This document shows, piece after piece, positions 1-6,415 of a stretch of DNA of 7,368 nucleotides. Each line of letters starts with the position of its first letter. Position 1 is the first letter of the stretch. A program made the translations under genes and the position numbers. Where the stretch lies: the NCBI GenBank assembly GCA_003449495.1, contig DMHJ01000226.1:1-7368 (forward strand). Reading direction: 5' to 3'. Below the pieces are notes generated by a model. It saw only the letters and a program-made list of their open reading frames with translations, made no database searches and had not been told where the DNA came from. Origin of the DNA: Clostridiales bacterium UBA8153 (lineage in GTDB: Bacteria; Bacillota; Sulfobacillia; UBA8153).

Positions 1-2
1 AT

Positions 3-130
3 CACCAGCCAAGGCTAACTGGCGGGCGACGGTGGCCAAGGGGTGGGAAGTCCAGCGACTTTACCAAGGACCTAGCTGCTTGCCCTGCGGCTGTTGCCCG
101 CCTGGCGAAACCCTGATAGAATGACTGGTG
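3..130 (+). other. Candidate structured RNA leader upstream of rpmE
   Basis: No convincing coding frame covers 1-164. The sequence can fold into nested helices. Bases 3-8 (CACCAG) pair with 125-130 (CTGGTG). Bases 21-32 pair with 91-102 in an unbroken 12-pair helix (10 Watson-Crick, 2 G-U), with GGCGGGC facing GCCCGCC at its base. Inside that, 39-42 can pair with 83-86, and GTCC 50-53 with GGAC 68-71. A small CGC-TTA-GCG hairpin follows at 132-140, just before the rpmE ribosome-binding site. L31 mRNA leaders are known in several bacterial groups, so an autoregulatory leader is plausible, but I cannot match this to a named family. It could also be the tail of an upstream transcript. The pairings are seen; the function is inferred. 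Confidence 0.27.
94..122 (+). promoter_or_regulatory. Candidate sigma-A promoter for rpmE
   Basis: TTGCCC at 94-99 (4 of 6 to TTGACA) and TAGAAT at 117-122 (5 of 6 to TATAAT) are separated by exactly 17 bases. Transcription would start near 129 and leave a leader of about 35 bases before the rpmE ATG at 165. The -35 box is imperfect. It also overlaps the 3' strand of the possible long hairpin, so this promoter and the long-leader model are competing explanations. A second TTGCCC lies at 80-85 without a matching -10 box. Confidence 0.35.
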
Positions 131-164
131 TCGCTTAGCGCAGAAGACGGGAGTGAGTTTCGCG

Positions 165-377
165 ATGCAGGCGGGAAAGCATCCCCAGTATCACCGTACG
201 GTCATCACCTGTGCCTGCGGTGCCAGCTATCCGGTGGGATCCACCAAGAAGGTACTCAAGGTTGAGATTTGCTCCAAATGCCACCCGCTGTTCACCGGTG
301 TACAGAAGATCGTGGATACGGGCGGGCGCGTAGAAAGGTTCCGCAGGAAATACGGCATGACGGACGTCAAGAAGTAG
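165..377 (+). CDS. rpmE: 50S ribosomal protein L31 (zinc-binding C+ form)
   Basis: This encodes the small ribosomal protein bL31, which bridges the large and small subunits. The 70-residue product has the family length and the typical opening [11 protein letters not shown]. Four cysteines, C16 and C18 (CAC) plus C36 and C39 (CSKC), form the zinc site that defines the zinc-dependent C+ version; it is followed by HPLFTG and a basic C-terminal tail. I chose ATG 165 over the in-frame GTG at 153, which would add four residues not usual in the family, because ATG 165 is preceded by a GGGAG at 149-153. The gene heads the run and is followed after 9 bases by the ribosome-binding site of the next gene. 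C+ L31 is commonly paired elsewhere in the genome with a zinc-free paralogue under Zur control; nothing here shows that. Confidence 0.95.
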   Translation: MQAGKHPQYHRTVITCACGASYPVGSTKKVLKVEICSKCHPLFTGVQKIVDTGGRVERFRRKYGMTDVKK

Positions 378-380
378 TCC

Positions 381-386
381 GGGAGG
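381..386 (+). promoter_or_regulatory. Ribosome-binding site that decides a TTG start
   Basis: GGGAGG directly abuts an ATG at 387, leaving no spacer, so that ATG is a poor initiation codon. The in-frame TTG at 393 sits six bases downstream of the motif, an ideal spacing. Starting there also gives the family-typical N-terminus MSFSYGGQAVLEG. Confidence 0.7.
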
Positions 387-392
387 ATGGCT

Positions 393-1241
393 TTGTCCTT
401 CAGTTACGGTGGCCAGGCGGTGTTGGAGGGAGTCATGATGCGCGGCCCTCGTTCCCGGGCCGTGGCCGTCCGCACCTTTTCAGGCCGGGTGCATGTGGAG
501 GTCATCCCGGGGACGCCGTGGCACACCAGGAGCCGGCTCTACCGCTGGCCGGTGGTGCGGGGCATAGTCGGATTCGCCGAGACCCTGGCCATCGGCGTCG
601 AGGCACTGCTGCTCTCGGCCAACCTGTCGGAGGACCCCGGTGACCACTTGGACAAAAGAGAAGCCGTCCTCGCGGTGGCCTTGGCTATGGTCCTGGTCAT
701 CGGGCTGTTCATACTGCTACCCACCGTCCTGGTACCCGTGATAGGCCGGGCCTTCGGCATGGCTCCTCACCTGGTCGAGGGTGGGCTCCGCGTCCTCATC
801 CTCACCGGGTACCTGGCCGCCATCTCCCGCATGCGCGAAGTGCGGCGTGTTCTGGAGTATCATGGGGCCGAGCACCAGGTCATCCACGCCTGGGAGCACG
901 GCCGCCCCTTGGAGGTGGCCGAGGTGCGCCAGTTCGCGCTGCTTCACCCCCGGTGCGGCACCAGTTTTCTGGTGATGGTGGCGCTTCTGAGCGTGCTCCT
1001 GTTCAGCTTCTTCGGGTGGCCTTCCCTGTGGCAGCGCATACTGCTCAGGTTGTCCTTGTTGCCGGTGGTGGCCGGCCTCTCCTATGAAGTCATCCGGTGG
1101 GCCGGGCGGTCACGCTCGCCCTGGGTGCAGGCGCTGGTATGGCCGGGCCTGCAGCTGCAGAAACTTACCACCCGGCCGCCCGACGACGGGCAGGTGCAGG
1201 TGGCCGTCACCGCCTTGCAGGCGGTAATCCCCCAGAGGTGA
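393..1241 (+). CDS. DUF1385 (YqhQ-like) integral membrane protein
   Basis: This is a member of the DUF1385/YqhQ family, membrane proteins of unestablished biochemical role found widely in Bacillota, often beside rpmE and prfA. The 282-residue product opens with the family signature GGQAVLEGVMMRG (residues 6-18). It then has hydrophobic stretches at about 91-118, 130-146, 190-209 and 216-236, which are likely membrane segments. Conserved polar blocks are YHGAEHQ (156-162) and HPRCGTSF (185-192), rich in His, Glu and Cys and possibly metal-binding (inference). The C-terminal PGLQLQKLTTRPPDD block matches the family ending. No signal peptide precedes the first segment. TTG 393 is preferred over ATG 387 on ribosome-binding-site spacing. 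The TGA stop at 1239-1241 is embedded in the prfA Shine-Dalgarno sequence, which suggests translational coupling. Confidence 0.88.
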   Translation: MSFSYGGQAVLEGVMMRGPRSRAVAVRTFSGRVHVEVIPGTPWHTRSRLYRWPVVRGIVGFAETLAIGVEALLLSANLSEDPGDHLDKREAVLAVALAMVLVIGLFILLPTVLVPVIGRAFGMAPHLVEGGLRVLILTGYLAAISRMREVRRVLEYHGAEHQVIHAWEHGRPLEVAEVRQFALLHPRCGTSFLVMVALLSVLLFSFFGWPSLWQRILLRLSLLPVVAGLSYEVIRWAGRSRSPWVQALVWPGLQLQKLTTRPPDDGQVQVAVTALQAVIPQR

Positions 1242-1242
1242 T
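1235..1242 (+). promoter_or_regulatory. Strong prfA ribosome-binding site overlapping upstream stop
   Basis: GAGGTGAT is an eight-base match to the complement of the 16S rRNA 3' tail (GGAGGTGATC). It ends five bases before the prfA ATG at 1248. It contains the TGA stop of the upstream membrane-protein gene, so ribosomes terminating there sit on the prfA initiation site. Confidence 0.75.
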
Positions 1243-1247
1243 GTGGT

Positions 1248-2312
1248 ATGTTTGAAAGACTCGACGCCATATTAGCTAAACATGCCGAGCTGGAAAGTCT
1301 CCTGGCCCAACCCGGCTTGGCGGCGTCTCCTGAATACGCCCGCTACGCCCGGGAGCACGCCCGCCTGGAAGAACTGGTGCTTTTCTACCGCGCCCTCAAG
1401 CGGGTGCATGAAGAGCTCAAGAAGACCCGGCAGATGCTGCAGGAAGAGACCGACCCGGAGCTGCGGGAACTGGCCGGCCTGGAGTTGGCCGGGCTGCTCC
1501 AACAGGAAGAGGAGCTGGTTGCGGCCTTGCGCCGCGCCCTGTTGCCCGAGGATCCCAACGACCACAAGAACGTAATCGTGGAGATACGGGCAGGCACCGG
1601 AGGCGGTGAGGCAGCCCTGTTCGCCGGAGTGCTCTACCGGATGTACGGCCGCTATGCCGAGATCCAGGGTTGGCGTACCGAGCTGGTCAGCTCCAGCCCC
1701 ACCGACCTGGGCGGCTTCAAGGAAGTCATCATGATGGTGGAAGGCCAGGGCGCCTACAGCCGCCTGAAGTTCGAAAGCGGCGTGCACCGGGTCCAGCGCA
1801 TCCCGGTGACCGAGGCGGGCGGCAGGATCCACACTTCCACCGCCACGGTGGCCGTGCTCCCGGAGGCTGAAGAGGTGGAAGTGGACATCCACCCGGACGA
1901 CCTGCGCATCGACGTCTTCTGTGCCAGCGGTCCCGGTGGCCAGAGCGTCAACACCACCTACTCCGCCGTGCGCATCACCCACTTGCCCTCGGGTCTGGTG
2001 GTCAGCTGCCAAGACGAAAAGTCCCAGCACAAGAACAAAGAGCGGGCCATGCGCGTGTTGCGCGCCCGGCTTCTGGATTTGGCCCACCAGGCTCAGCACG
2101 CGGAATTGGCCGAGGCGCGGCGCTCCCAGGTAGGAACGGGAGACCGGTCCGAGCGCATCCGCACCTACAACTTCCCCCAATCCCGGGTGACCGACCATCG
2201 CATTGGGCTCACTTCCCACCGGCTGGAAGCCTTCCTCTCCGGGGAACTGGACGAGCTGGTAGAGGCCCTGCGGCTACACGATCAGGCCCAGCGGCTGCAG
2301 CCGACGGGATAG
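1248..2312 (+). CDS. prfA: Peptide chain release factor 1 (RF1)
   Basis: RF1 reads UAA and UAG in the ribosomal A site and triggers peptidyl-tRNA hydrolysis. The 354 residues span the usual family length: an N-terminal helical domain (about 1-105, rich in Leu/Glu/Arg), the codon-recognition domain, and the catalytic domain. The GGQ motif is at 230-232 within [11 protein letters not shown]. The codon-recognition tripeptide is PVT at 186-188 (RF1 type PxT), whereas RF2 carries SPF, so this is RF1 and not RF2. The block [14 protein letters not shown] follows, and the C-terminus has the typical [19 protein letters not shown] (303-321). It is followed after four bases by prmC, whose product methylates the Gln of GGQ (Q232 here). 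The gene itself ends in TAG, a codon only RF1 reads. Confidence 0.97.
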   Translation: MFERLDAILAKHAELESLLAQPGLAASPEYARYAREHARLEELVLFYRALKRVHEELKKTRQMLQEETDPELRELAGLELAGLLQQEEELVAALRRALLPEDPNDHKNVIVEIRAGTGGGEAALFAGVLYRMYGRYAEIQGWRTELVSSSPTDLGGFKEVIMMVEGQGAYSRLKFESGVHRVQRIPVTEAGGRIHTSTATVAVLPEAEEVEVDIHPDDLRIDVFCASGPGGQSVNTTYSAVRITHLPSGLVVSCQDEKSQHKNKERAMRVLRARLLDLAHQAQHAELAEARRSQVGTGDRSERIRTYNFPQSRVTDHRIGLTSHRLEAFLSGELDELVEALRLHDQAQRLQPTG

Positions 2313-2316
2313 GCCG

Positions 2317-3168
2317 TTGAACGCCGGGCAAGCGTTGCAGCAGGGGCGTGAGCGCCTGAAAGCTGCCGGTACCGTGGAGGCCGCCCGGGAGGCAGCATCG
2401 CTGTTGGCCGCAGTGATTGGCTGGATGCCTCACCGGGTGTATATGCATCCGGAACATCTCCTCACCGCTGAGCAAGCGGAGAAGCTGTGGGCGTTGGTGG
2501 CCCGCCGGGCGCAGGGCGAACCGCTCCAGTACCTTCTGGGCCGGCAAGAGTTCATGTCGTTGGAGTTTTCCGTAGGCCCTGGCGTCTTCATCCCCCGGCC
2601 CGAGACCGAACTCCTGGTGGAGCTGGCAGTAGCCCGCTGCCCCCGGACGGTGGTGGACGTGGGCACCGGTTCCGGGGCCATCGCCGTAGCCGTTGCCGTG
2701 GCTTGCCCGGGCGCAGTGGTCTACGCCACCGAGGTTTCCCCTGCCGCCCTGGCCTATGCCCGGGCCAACGCCGCCCGCCACCCGGTGGAAGCACGCGTGC
2801 TCTTTTGCCCGGGCGACCTGCTGGATGCCTTGTCGGGGCGAGGTCTGGAAGGCTGCGTGGATGTAGTCGTATCCAACCCGCCGTACATTGCCCGGCGCCG
2901 GTGGGGAAGTCTGCCCAAGGAAGTCCGGGAATTCGAGCCCCGGGTGTCCCTCGACGGCGGTGAAGACGGTCTGGACGTGTACCGGCGGTTGGCACCGCTC
3001 TGTCTCCCTTATCTTTCTTCTGGCGGGAGGCTGCTGCTGGAATGCGGGGAAGGGCAGGCCGGACCGGTGTCCGGCCTCCTCGAAGCGGCGGGGTGGCAGG
3101 TAGAGCGCATCCATTGCGACTATGCGGGCATCCAACGGGTCCTAGAGGCCCGGCGGAGGGAAGCGTGA
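2317..3168 (+). CDS. prmC: Release factor glutamine N5-methyltransferase
   Basis: PrmC transfers a methyl group from S-adenosylmethionine to the side-chain amide of the GGQ glutamine of RF1 and RF2, which raises termination efficiency. The 283-residue protein has the expected N-terminal helical domain (ALQQGRERLKAAG near the start) and the conserved GEPLQYLLG (67-75) and IPRPETELL (92-100) blocks. It then has the SAM-binding DVGTGSG (114-120) and the substrate-binding NPPY (187-190). The family block EFEPRVSLDGGEDGLDVYRR (205-224) follows. The start is TTG 2317, with only a weak purine-rich sequence upstream. It lies four bases after the prfA stop, so coupling to prfA translation is likely. 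The stop TGA overlaps the next gene's GTG by four bases (GTGA, 3165-3168). Confidence 0.95.
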   Translation: MNAGQALQQGRERLKAAGTVEAAREAASLLAAVIGWMPHRVYMHPEHLLTAEQAEKLWALVARRAQGEPLQYLLGRQEFMSLEFSVGPGVFIPRPETELLVELAVARCPRTVVDVGTGSGAIAVAVAVACPGAVVYATEVSPAALAYARANAARHPVEARVLFCPGDLLDALSGRGLEGCVDVVVSNPPYIARRRWGSLPKEVREFEPRVSLDGGEDGLDVYRRLAPLCLPYLSSGGRLLLECGEGQAGPVSGLLEAAGWQVERIHCDYAGIQRVLEARRREA

Positions 3169-4682
3169 TTATCACCGAGCGTCTGGGAACGGATGCCAGT
3201 TCCCTGCAGCGTGCAGCAGAGCTGTTGCGGGCGGGACAACTGGTGGCCTTCCCTACGGAAACCGTGTACGGCCTGGGGGCCAACGCCCTGGACCCCGGGG
3301 CGGTGCAGGCCATCTTCAGCGCCAAGGGGCGGCCGCTGGACAACCCGCTCATCGTGCACATCGCCGGTGCGGACCAGCTAGAGCAAGTGGTGGCGGACTT
3401 CCCGGCCGTGGCCCGGCAGCTGGCGCAGCGCTTCTGGCCCGGCCCGCTCACCCTTGTGCTGCCGAGGCATCCCCGGCTCCCACCCGGTGTCTCCGCCGGT
3501 CTCGACACCGTAGCTTTGCGCATGCCCGACCACCCGGTGGCCTCGGCCATCATCAAGCTGGCCGGAGTGCCGGTGGCCGCGCCCAGCGCCAATTTGGCCG
3601 GGCGTCCCAGCCCTACTACGGCCGCCCATGTCCTGGCCGATCTGGAGGGGCGGATCGCTGCCGTGGTGGACGGGGGTAGCTCAGACATCGGCGTGGAGTC
3701 GACGGTTTTGGATGTTACCGTCACACCACCCTTGATCTTGCGTCCCGGCGGCGTCACCGTCGAACAGCTGCGCGAAGCCGTGGGAACGGTGCACGCATGC
3801 CGTGGCCACATCGAGCGCCCGCGTTCGCCCGGCCAGAAGTACCGGCACTACGCCCCCCGGGCCCGGGTGGTGTTGGTGGAAGGAAGTACCGGAAAGGAAA
3901 TCTCTCAGCAGCTAGCGAACCTTGTGCGGGAGTGCGCCTCCCGGGGGGAAACCGTTGGGGTGCTGGCTAGCGAGGAAACAGCCGCCGGCTTCGGGCATGA
4001 CCCCATGGTGGCCGTGGGCTCGCGCCATGCGCCCGGGCAGGCTGCGGCGCGTCTTTACGCGGCCCTGCGCGAGCTGGATGCCCTGGACGTGGACGTGATC
4101 CTGTGCGAACGCTGGCCCCGCGTGGGCCTGGGCGATGCCGTCATGGACCGGCTGGAGCGGGCGGCAGGAGGCTGGCCTGACGCCGGCGGGCCATGGCGGG
4201 TGCTGCTGGTGTGCACCGGCAACACTTGCCGCTCACCGGTGGCGGAGGTCCTGCTCCGGGCCGCTGCAGTCGAGGCGGGACTATGCGTGGAGGTGACCTC
4301 GGCGGGCACCTCTGCCGTGCCCGGGGCGCCCATGACTGCCTATGCCCGCGCGTTACTGGAGCGGGACTACGGGCTCAAGGTGCGGCATTCCGCCCGCCGT
4401 CTAGACGCGGAACTGGTGAGCAAAGCCCAGGTAATCCTGACCATGACGGCAGACCACCGCCGGGCGGTGCTGGCCCTGGACCCTTCCGCAGCCGGGAGAG
4501 TCTTCCTGCTCCAGGAATACCTGGGGGCAGCCGGCGACATTCCCGACCCTTACGGTGGTGACCAGGACGAGTACCGCTCCATGGTGCAGGGGTTGGATAG
4601 GGCCGCAACCGGCTTGGTGGAGCGGTGGAAACGAGAGTGGGGAAGCGGCGCCGGGTGCAGGCCGGGCGGGCAGGCACGGTGA
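3165..4682 (+). CDS. Fusion: TsaC/Sua5 threonylcarbamoyl-AMP synthase + YwlE-type protein phosphatase
   Basis: One uninterrupted 505-residue frame carries two enzymes. Residues 1-205 are a YrdC/TsaC domain (FPTETVYGLGANA, KGRPLDNPL, APSANLAG, RPGG), which makes threonylcarbamoyl-AMP from Thr, bicarbonate and ATP for t6A at tRNA position 37. Residues 221-231 (SPGQKYRHYAP) and the following 110 residues are the Sua5-type linker and C-terminal domain. From 344 a low-molecular-weight phosphatase begins: P-loop C350-TGNTC-R356-S357, SAGTSA 379-384, and general acid D461 in DPYGG. The P-loop Thr354 resembles that of Bacillus YwlE, a protein-arginine phosphatase. The start is GTG 3165, with GGAGGG at 3155-3160 upstream; the open frame extends 41 codons further upstream inside prmC, but no family sequence lies there. 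In Bacillus ywlC and ywlE are separate genes. A GTG at 4200 (V346) could restart translation but lacks a well-spaced ribosome-binding site. Confidence 0.9.
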   Translation: MIITERLGTDASSLQRAAELLRAGQLVAFPTETVYGLGANALDPGAVQAIFSAKGRPLDNPLIVHIAGADQLEQVVADFPAVARQLAQRFWPGPLTLVLPRHPRLPPGVSAGLDTVALRMPDHPVASAIIKLAGVPVAAPSANLAGRPSPTTAAHVLADLEGRIAAVVDGGSSDIGVESTVLDVTVTPPLILRPGGVTVEQLREAVGTVHACRGHIERPRSPGQKYRHYAPRARVVLVEGSTGKEISQQLANLVRECASRGETVGVLASEETAAGFGHDPMVAVGSRHAPGQAAARLYAALRELDALDVDVILCERWPRVGLGDAVMDRLERAAGGWPDAGGPWRVLLVCTGNTCRSPVAEVLLRAAAVEAGLCVEVTSAGTSAVPGAPMTAYARALLERDYGLKVRHSARRLDAELVSKAQVILTMTADHRRAVLALDPSAAGRVFLLQEYLGAAGDIPDPYGGDQDEYRSMVQGLDRAATGLVERWKREWGSGAGCRPGGQAR

Positions 4683-4711
4683 CGGGCCGGTCCCGGAAGC
4701 CTGGGGAACAG

Positions 4712-4717
4712 AGAGGA
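4712..4717 (+). promoter_or_regulatory. Ribosome-binding site choosing between two rpiB ATG codons
   Basis: AGAGGA lies five bases before ATG 4723 and eleven before the in-frame ATG 4729. Spacing favours 4723 (MAMKLALGSDH), although many family members begin at the residue equivalent to 4729 (MKLALGSDH). Confidence 0.55.
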
Positions 4718-4722
4718 ACGGG

Positions 4723-5793
4723 ATGGCCATGAAACTGGCCTTGGGCAGCGACCACCGGGGGTACCGGCTCAAGGAAGCCGTTAAGGCCAGCCTGGCCGGG
4801 GGAGCCTGGGAAGTCACAGACTTGGGTACCTGCTCGGGAGATGCGGTGGACTATCCCGGGGTGGCCCTGGTCGTGGCGGAAGGTGTTGCCTGCGGGAAGT
4901 ATGACCGGGGGCTGCTGTTCTGCGGCACCGGTATCGGCATGACCATGGCCGCGAACAAGGTGCCGGGAGTCAGGGCGGCCGGGTGTCACGATGTGGAGAG
5001 CGCGCGGGCGTCCCGGGCCCATAATGACGCCAATGTGCTGGCCTTGGGCTCCCTGGAGCCGGAAGCCGGCCAGGCGGTGGTGGCGGCTTGGCTGGAGGAG
5101 CCGTTTGCCGGCGGGCGGCACGCGCGGCGCAAAGATCAGATTGCCGCCATTGATGCCAAGTACCGGGTGGCTCCGGATACCGGCTGGGACCTGGCGGACA
5201 TCAGGAGCGGTGCGGAAGAACTGATTCGCGGTCTTTTAGCGGTGGCCCGCCTCCGGCCCGGGCAGATCCTGGTTCTGGGTTGCAGCACCTCGGAGATCCG
5301 CGGCGAACACATTGGCTCATCCAGTGACCCGGCTCTGGCCGCCGCCGTCCTTGGCGGTGCGCTGGCGGCCTTGGATGGTAGCGGGGTCTACCTGGCCGTG
5401 CAGTGCTGCGAGCATCTTAACCGGTCCTTGGTGGTTCCGGAAGCGGCCGTGGAGCAATACGGGCTCACCCCGGTATGGGTATTACCCGTGCCCGGGGCCG
5501 GGGGAGCCACGGCGGCGGCGGCCATGGCCGCCTTCGACCGCCCGGTGGTGGTCGAGGCGGTGGCAGCCCACGCCGGTCTGGATATCGGCGATACCATCAT
5601 CGGCATGCACCTCCGGCCGGTGGCCGTACCGGTACGTTTGAGCCGGCGGAACTTGGGGCAGGCCCACGTAACCTTGGCGCGCACCCGCCCGCGGCTGGTG
5701 GGGGGACAGCGGGCGGTGTATGCCCCTGAGCAGATGGAGCGGAAGCTGGGTGGTACCCGCTTCCTCGAGGGAGCCGGGAAGACTTGTGAATAG
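4723..5793 (+). CDS. Fusion: ribose-5-phosphate isomerase B + UPF0340/YwlG (DUF436) protein
   Basis: This is a continuous 356-residue frame. Residues 1-148 are a full-length RpiB, which interconverts ribose-5-phosphate and ribulose-5-phosphate. Visible motifs are GSDHRGYRLKE near the start, active-site C67 in FCGTGIGM, NK at 78-79, SRAHNDANVLALG (97-109, with H100) and the phosphate-binding arginines of GGRHARR (130-136). From about 155 a complete UPF0340 (TIGR01440, YwlG) protein follows: LVLGCSTSEIRGEHIG (183-198), QCCEHLNRSLVV (227-238), VPGAGGATAAA and the C-terminal GGQRAVYAPE. Its function is unestablished in the family. In Bacillus ywlF (rpiB) and ywlG are adjacent separate genes. A GTG at 5167 (V149) lies exactly at the domain border but has no Shine-Dalgarno sequence before it, so I read a single fused protein. 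The gene follows the phosphatase fusion after 40 bases and overlaps upp by eight. Confidence 0.9.
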   Translation: MAMKLALGSDHRGYRLKEAVKASLAGGAWEVTDLGTCSGDAVDYPGVALVVAEGVACGKYDRGLLFCGTGIGMTMAANKVPGVRAAGCHDVESARASRAHNDANVLALGSLEPEAGQAVVAAWLEEPFAGGRHARRKDQIAAIDAKYRVAPDTGWDLADIRSGAEELIRGLLAVARLRPGQILVLGCSTSEIRGEHIGSSSDPALAAAVLGGALAALDGSGVYLAVQCCEHLNRSLVVPEAAVEQYGLTPVWVLPVPGAGGATAAAAMAAFDRPVVVEAVAAHAGLDIGDTIIGMHLRPVAVPVRLSRRNLGQAHVTLARTRPRLVGGQRAVYAPEQMERKLGGTRFLEGAGKTCE

Positions 5794-6415
5794 AGTGCAG
5801 GTACTGGATCACCCTTTCATCCAGGACCGGCTCGCCCGGCTGCGGGACGCGGGCACCGGAACCGGCGAGTTCAGGGATCTGGTGCGGGATGTATCCAGCC
5901 TCATGGCCTATGAGCTATGGCGGGACTGGCCCCTGGCCGAGATTCCGGTGCGGACTCCCCTGGAGACGACCCGGTGCCGGGTGTTGGCCGGAAGGAAAGT
6001 GGCGGTGGCCGGCATCCTGCGGGCCGGTCTGCCCATGATCGAAGGGGTGCTGCGACTCCTCCCGCAGGCGGCGGTGGGGCACATCGGGGTGTACCGGAAC
6101 CCGGAGAACTTGGAGCCCGTCCAGTACTCGTGTACCCTTCCAGAGGACGCCGGCGAGCGCCGGTGGTTAGTGGTCGACCCCATGGTGGCCACGGGCGGAT
6201 CGATGTGCCGTGCCCTGGACTTGGTACGTGCATCCGGTGCCGGTGAAGTGACGGCCATGTGCCTGGTGGCCGCTCCTGAGGGCATCGCCCGGGTGCAGCG
6301 GAGTCATCCCGGCGTACCCGTCTTTACGGCCGCCGTTGACTCTCACCTGGATGAGTCTGGCTACATCGTGCCCGGGCTGGGGGACGCGGGAGACCGGATG
6401 TTCGGGACCAAGTAG
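5786..6415 (+). CDS. upp: Uracil phosphoribosyltransferase
   Basis: Upp salvages uracil, joining it to PRPP to give UMP and pyrophosphate. The product is 209 residues, the same length as the Bacillus enzyme, and aligns throughout: VLDHPFIQDRLARLRD at the N-terminus, GILRAGLPM (76-84), the PRPP-binding VVDPMVATGGS (129-139), CLVAAPEG (159-166) and the uracil-binding GYIVPGLGDAGDRMFGTK at the C-terminus. GTG 5786 was chosen because it restores this length and places VQVLDHP correctly. The frame is open further upstream but there it only overlaps the preceding gene. The start lies eight bases inside the rpiB fusion, with GGGAAG at 5776-5781 as a modest ribosome-binding site, so translation is probably coupled. 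PRPP derives from ribose-5-phosphate, the substrate of the upstream isomerase. In B. subtilis glyA sits just before upp; here it does not. Confidence 0.96.
   Translation: MNRVQVLDHPFIQDRLARLRDAGTGTGEFRDLVRDVSSLMAYELWRDWPLAEIPVRTPLETTRCRVLAGRKVAVAGILRAGLPMIEGVLRLLPQAAVGHIGVYRNPENLEPVQYSCTLPEDAGERRWLVVDPMVATGGSMCRALDLVRASGAGEVTAMCLVAAPEGIARVQRSHPGVPVFTAAVDSHLDESGYIVPGLGDAGDRMFGTK

Noticed and set aside
2..124. Open frame from the left edge ending at TGA 122-124 (and another ending at 114-116), possible 3' end of an upstream gene such as rho
   Set aside because: Neither translation resembles the C-terminus of Rho or any family I know, and third-position GC bias is weaker than in the real genes, so no partial gene is called.
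40..157. Fragments resembling bacterial RNase P RNA (GGAAGTCC, GCTGCTTG, ATGACTG, CAGAA)
   Set aside because: The near-invariant GGCTTA segment after ACAGAA is absent, the spacing is wrong and the region is far too short to hold the full RNA. The matches are short enough to be chance.
153..164. GTG 153 as rpmE start, giving 74 residues
   Set aside because: It adds four residues not seen in the family. ATG 165 has the better upstream GGGAG and gives the standard 70-residue length.
3042..3164. 41-codon N-terminal extension of the TsaC fusion from ATG 3042
   Set aside because: It lies wholly inside prmC in another frame, is Arg/Gly/Pro-rich out-of-frame translation, and the family start with a good ribosome-binding site is at 3165.
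2588..3811. Long minus-strand ORF of 407 residues (also 1272-2219 and 2209-3135)
   Set aside because: These lie antisense to well-supported genes, are low-complexity Arg/Pro/Gly/Ala translations typical of GC-rich shadows, and have no recognisable domain.
4193..4561. ATG 4193 ORF of 122 residues within the phosphatase region
   Set aside because: It is out of frame with the conserved phosphatase, with no known domain. The AGGAGG 21 bases upstream is too far to serve it.
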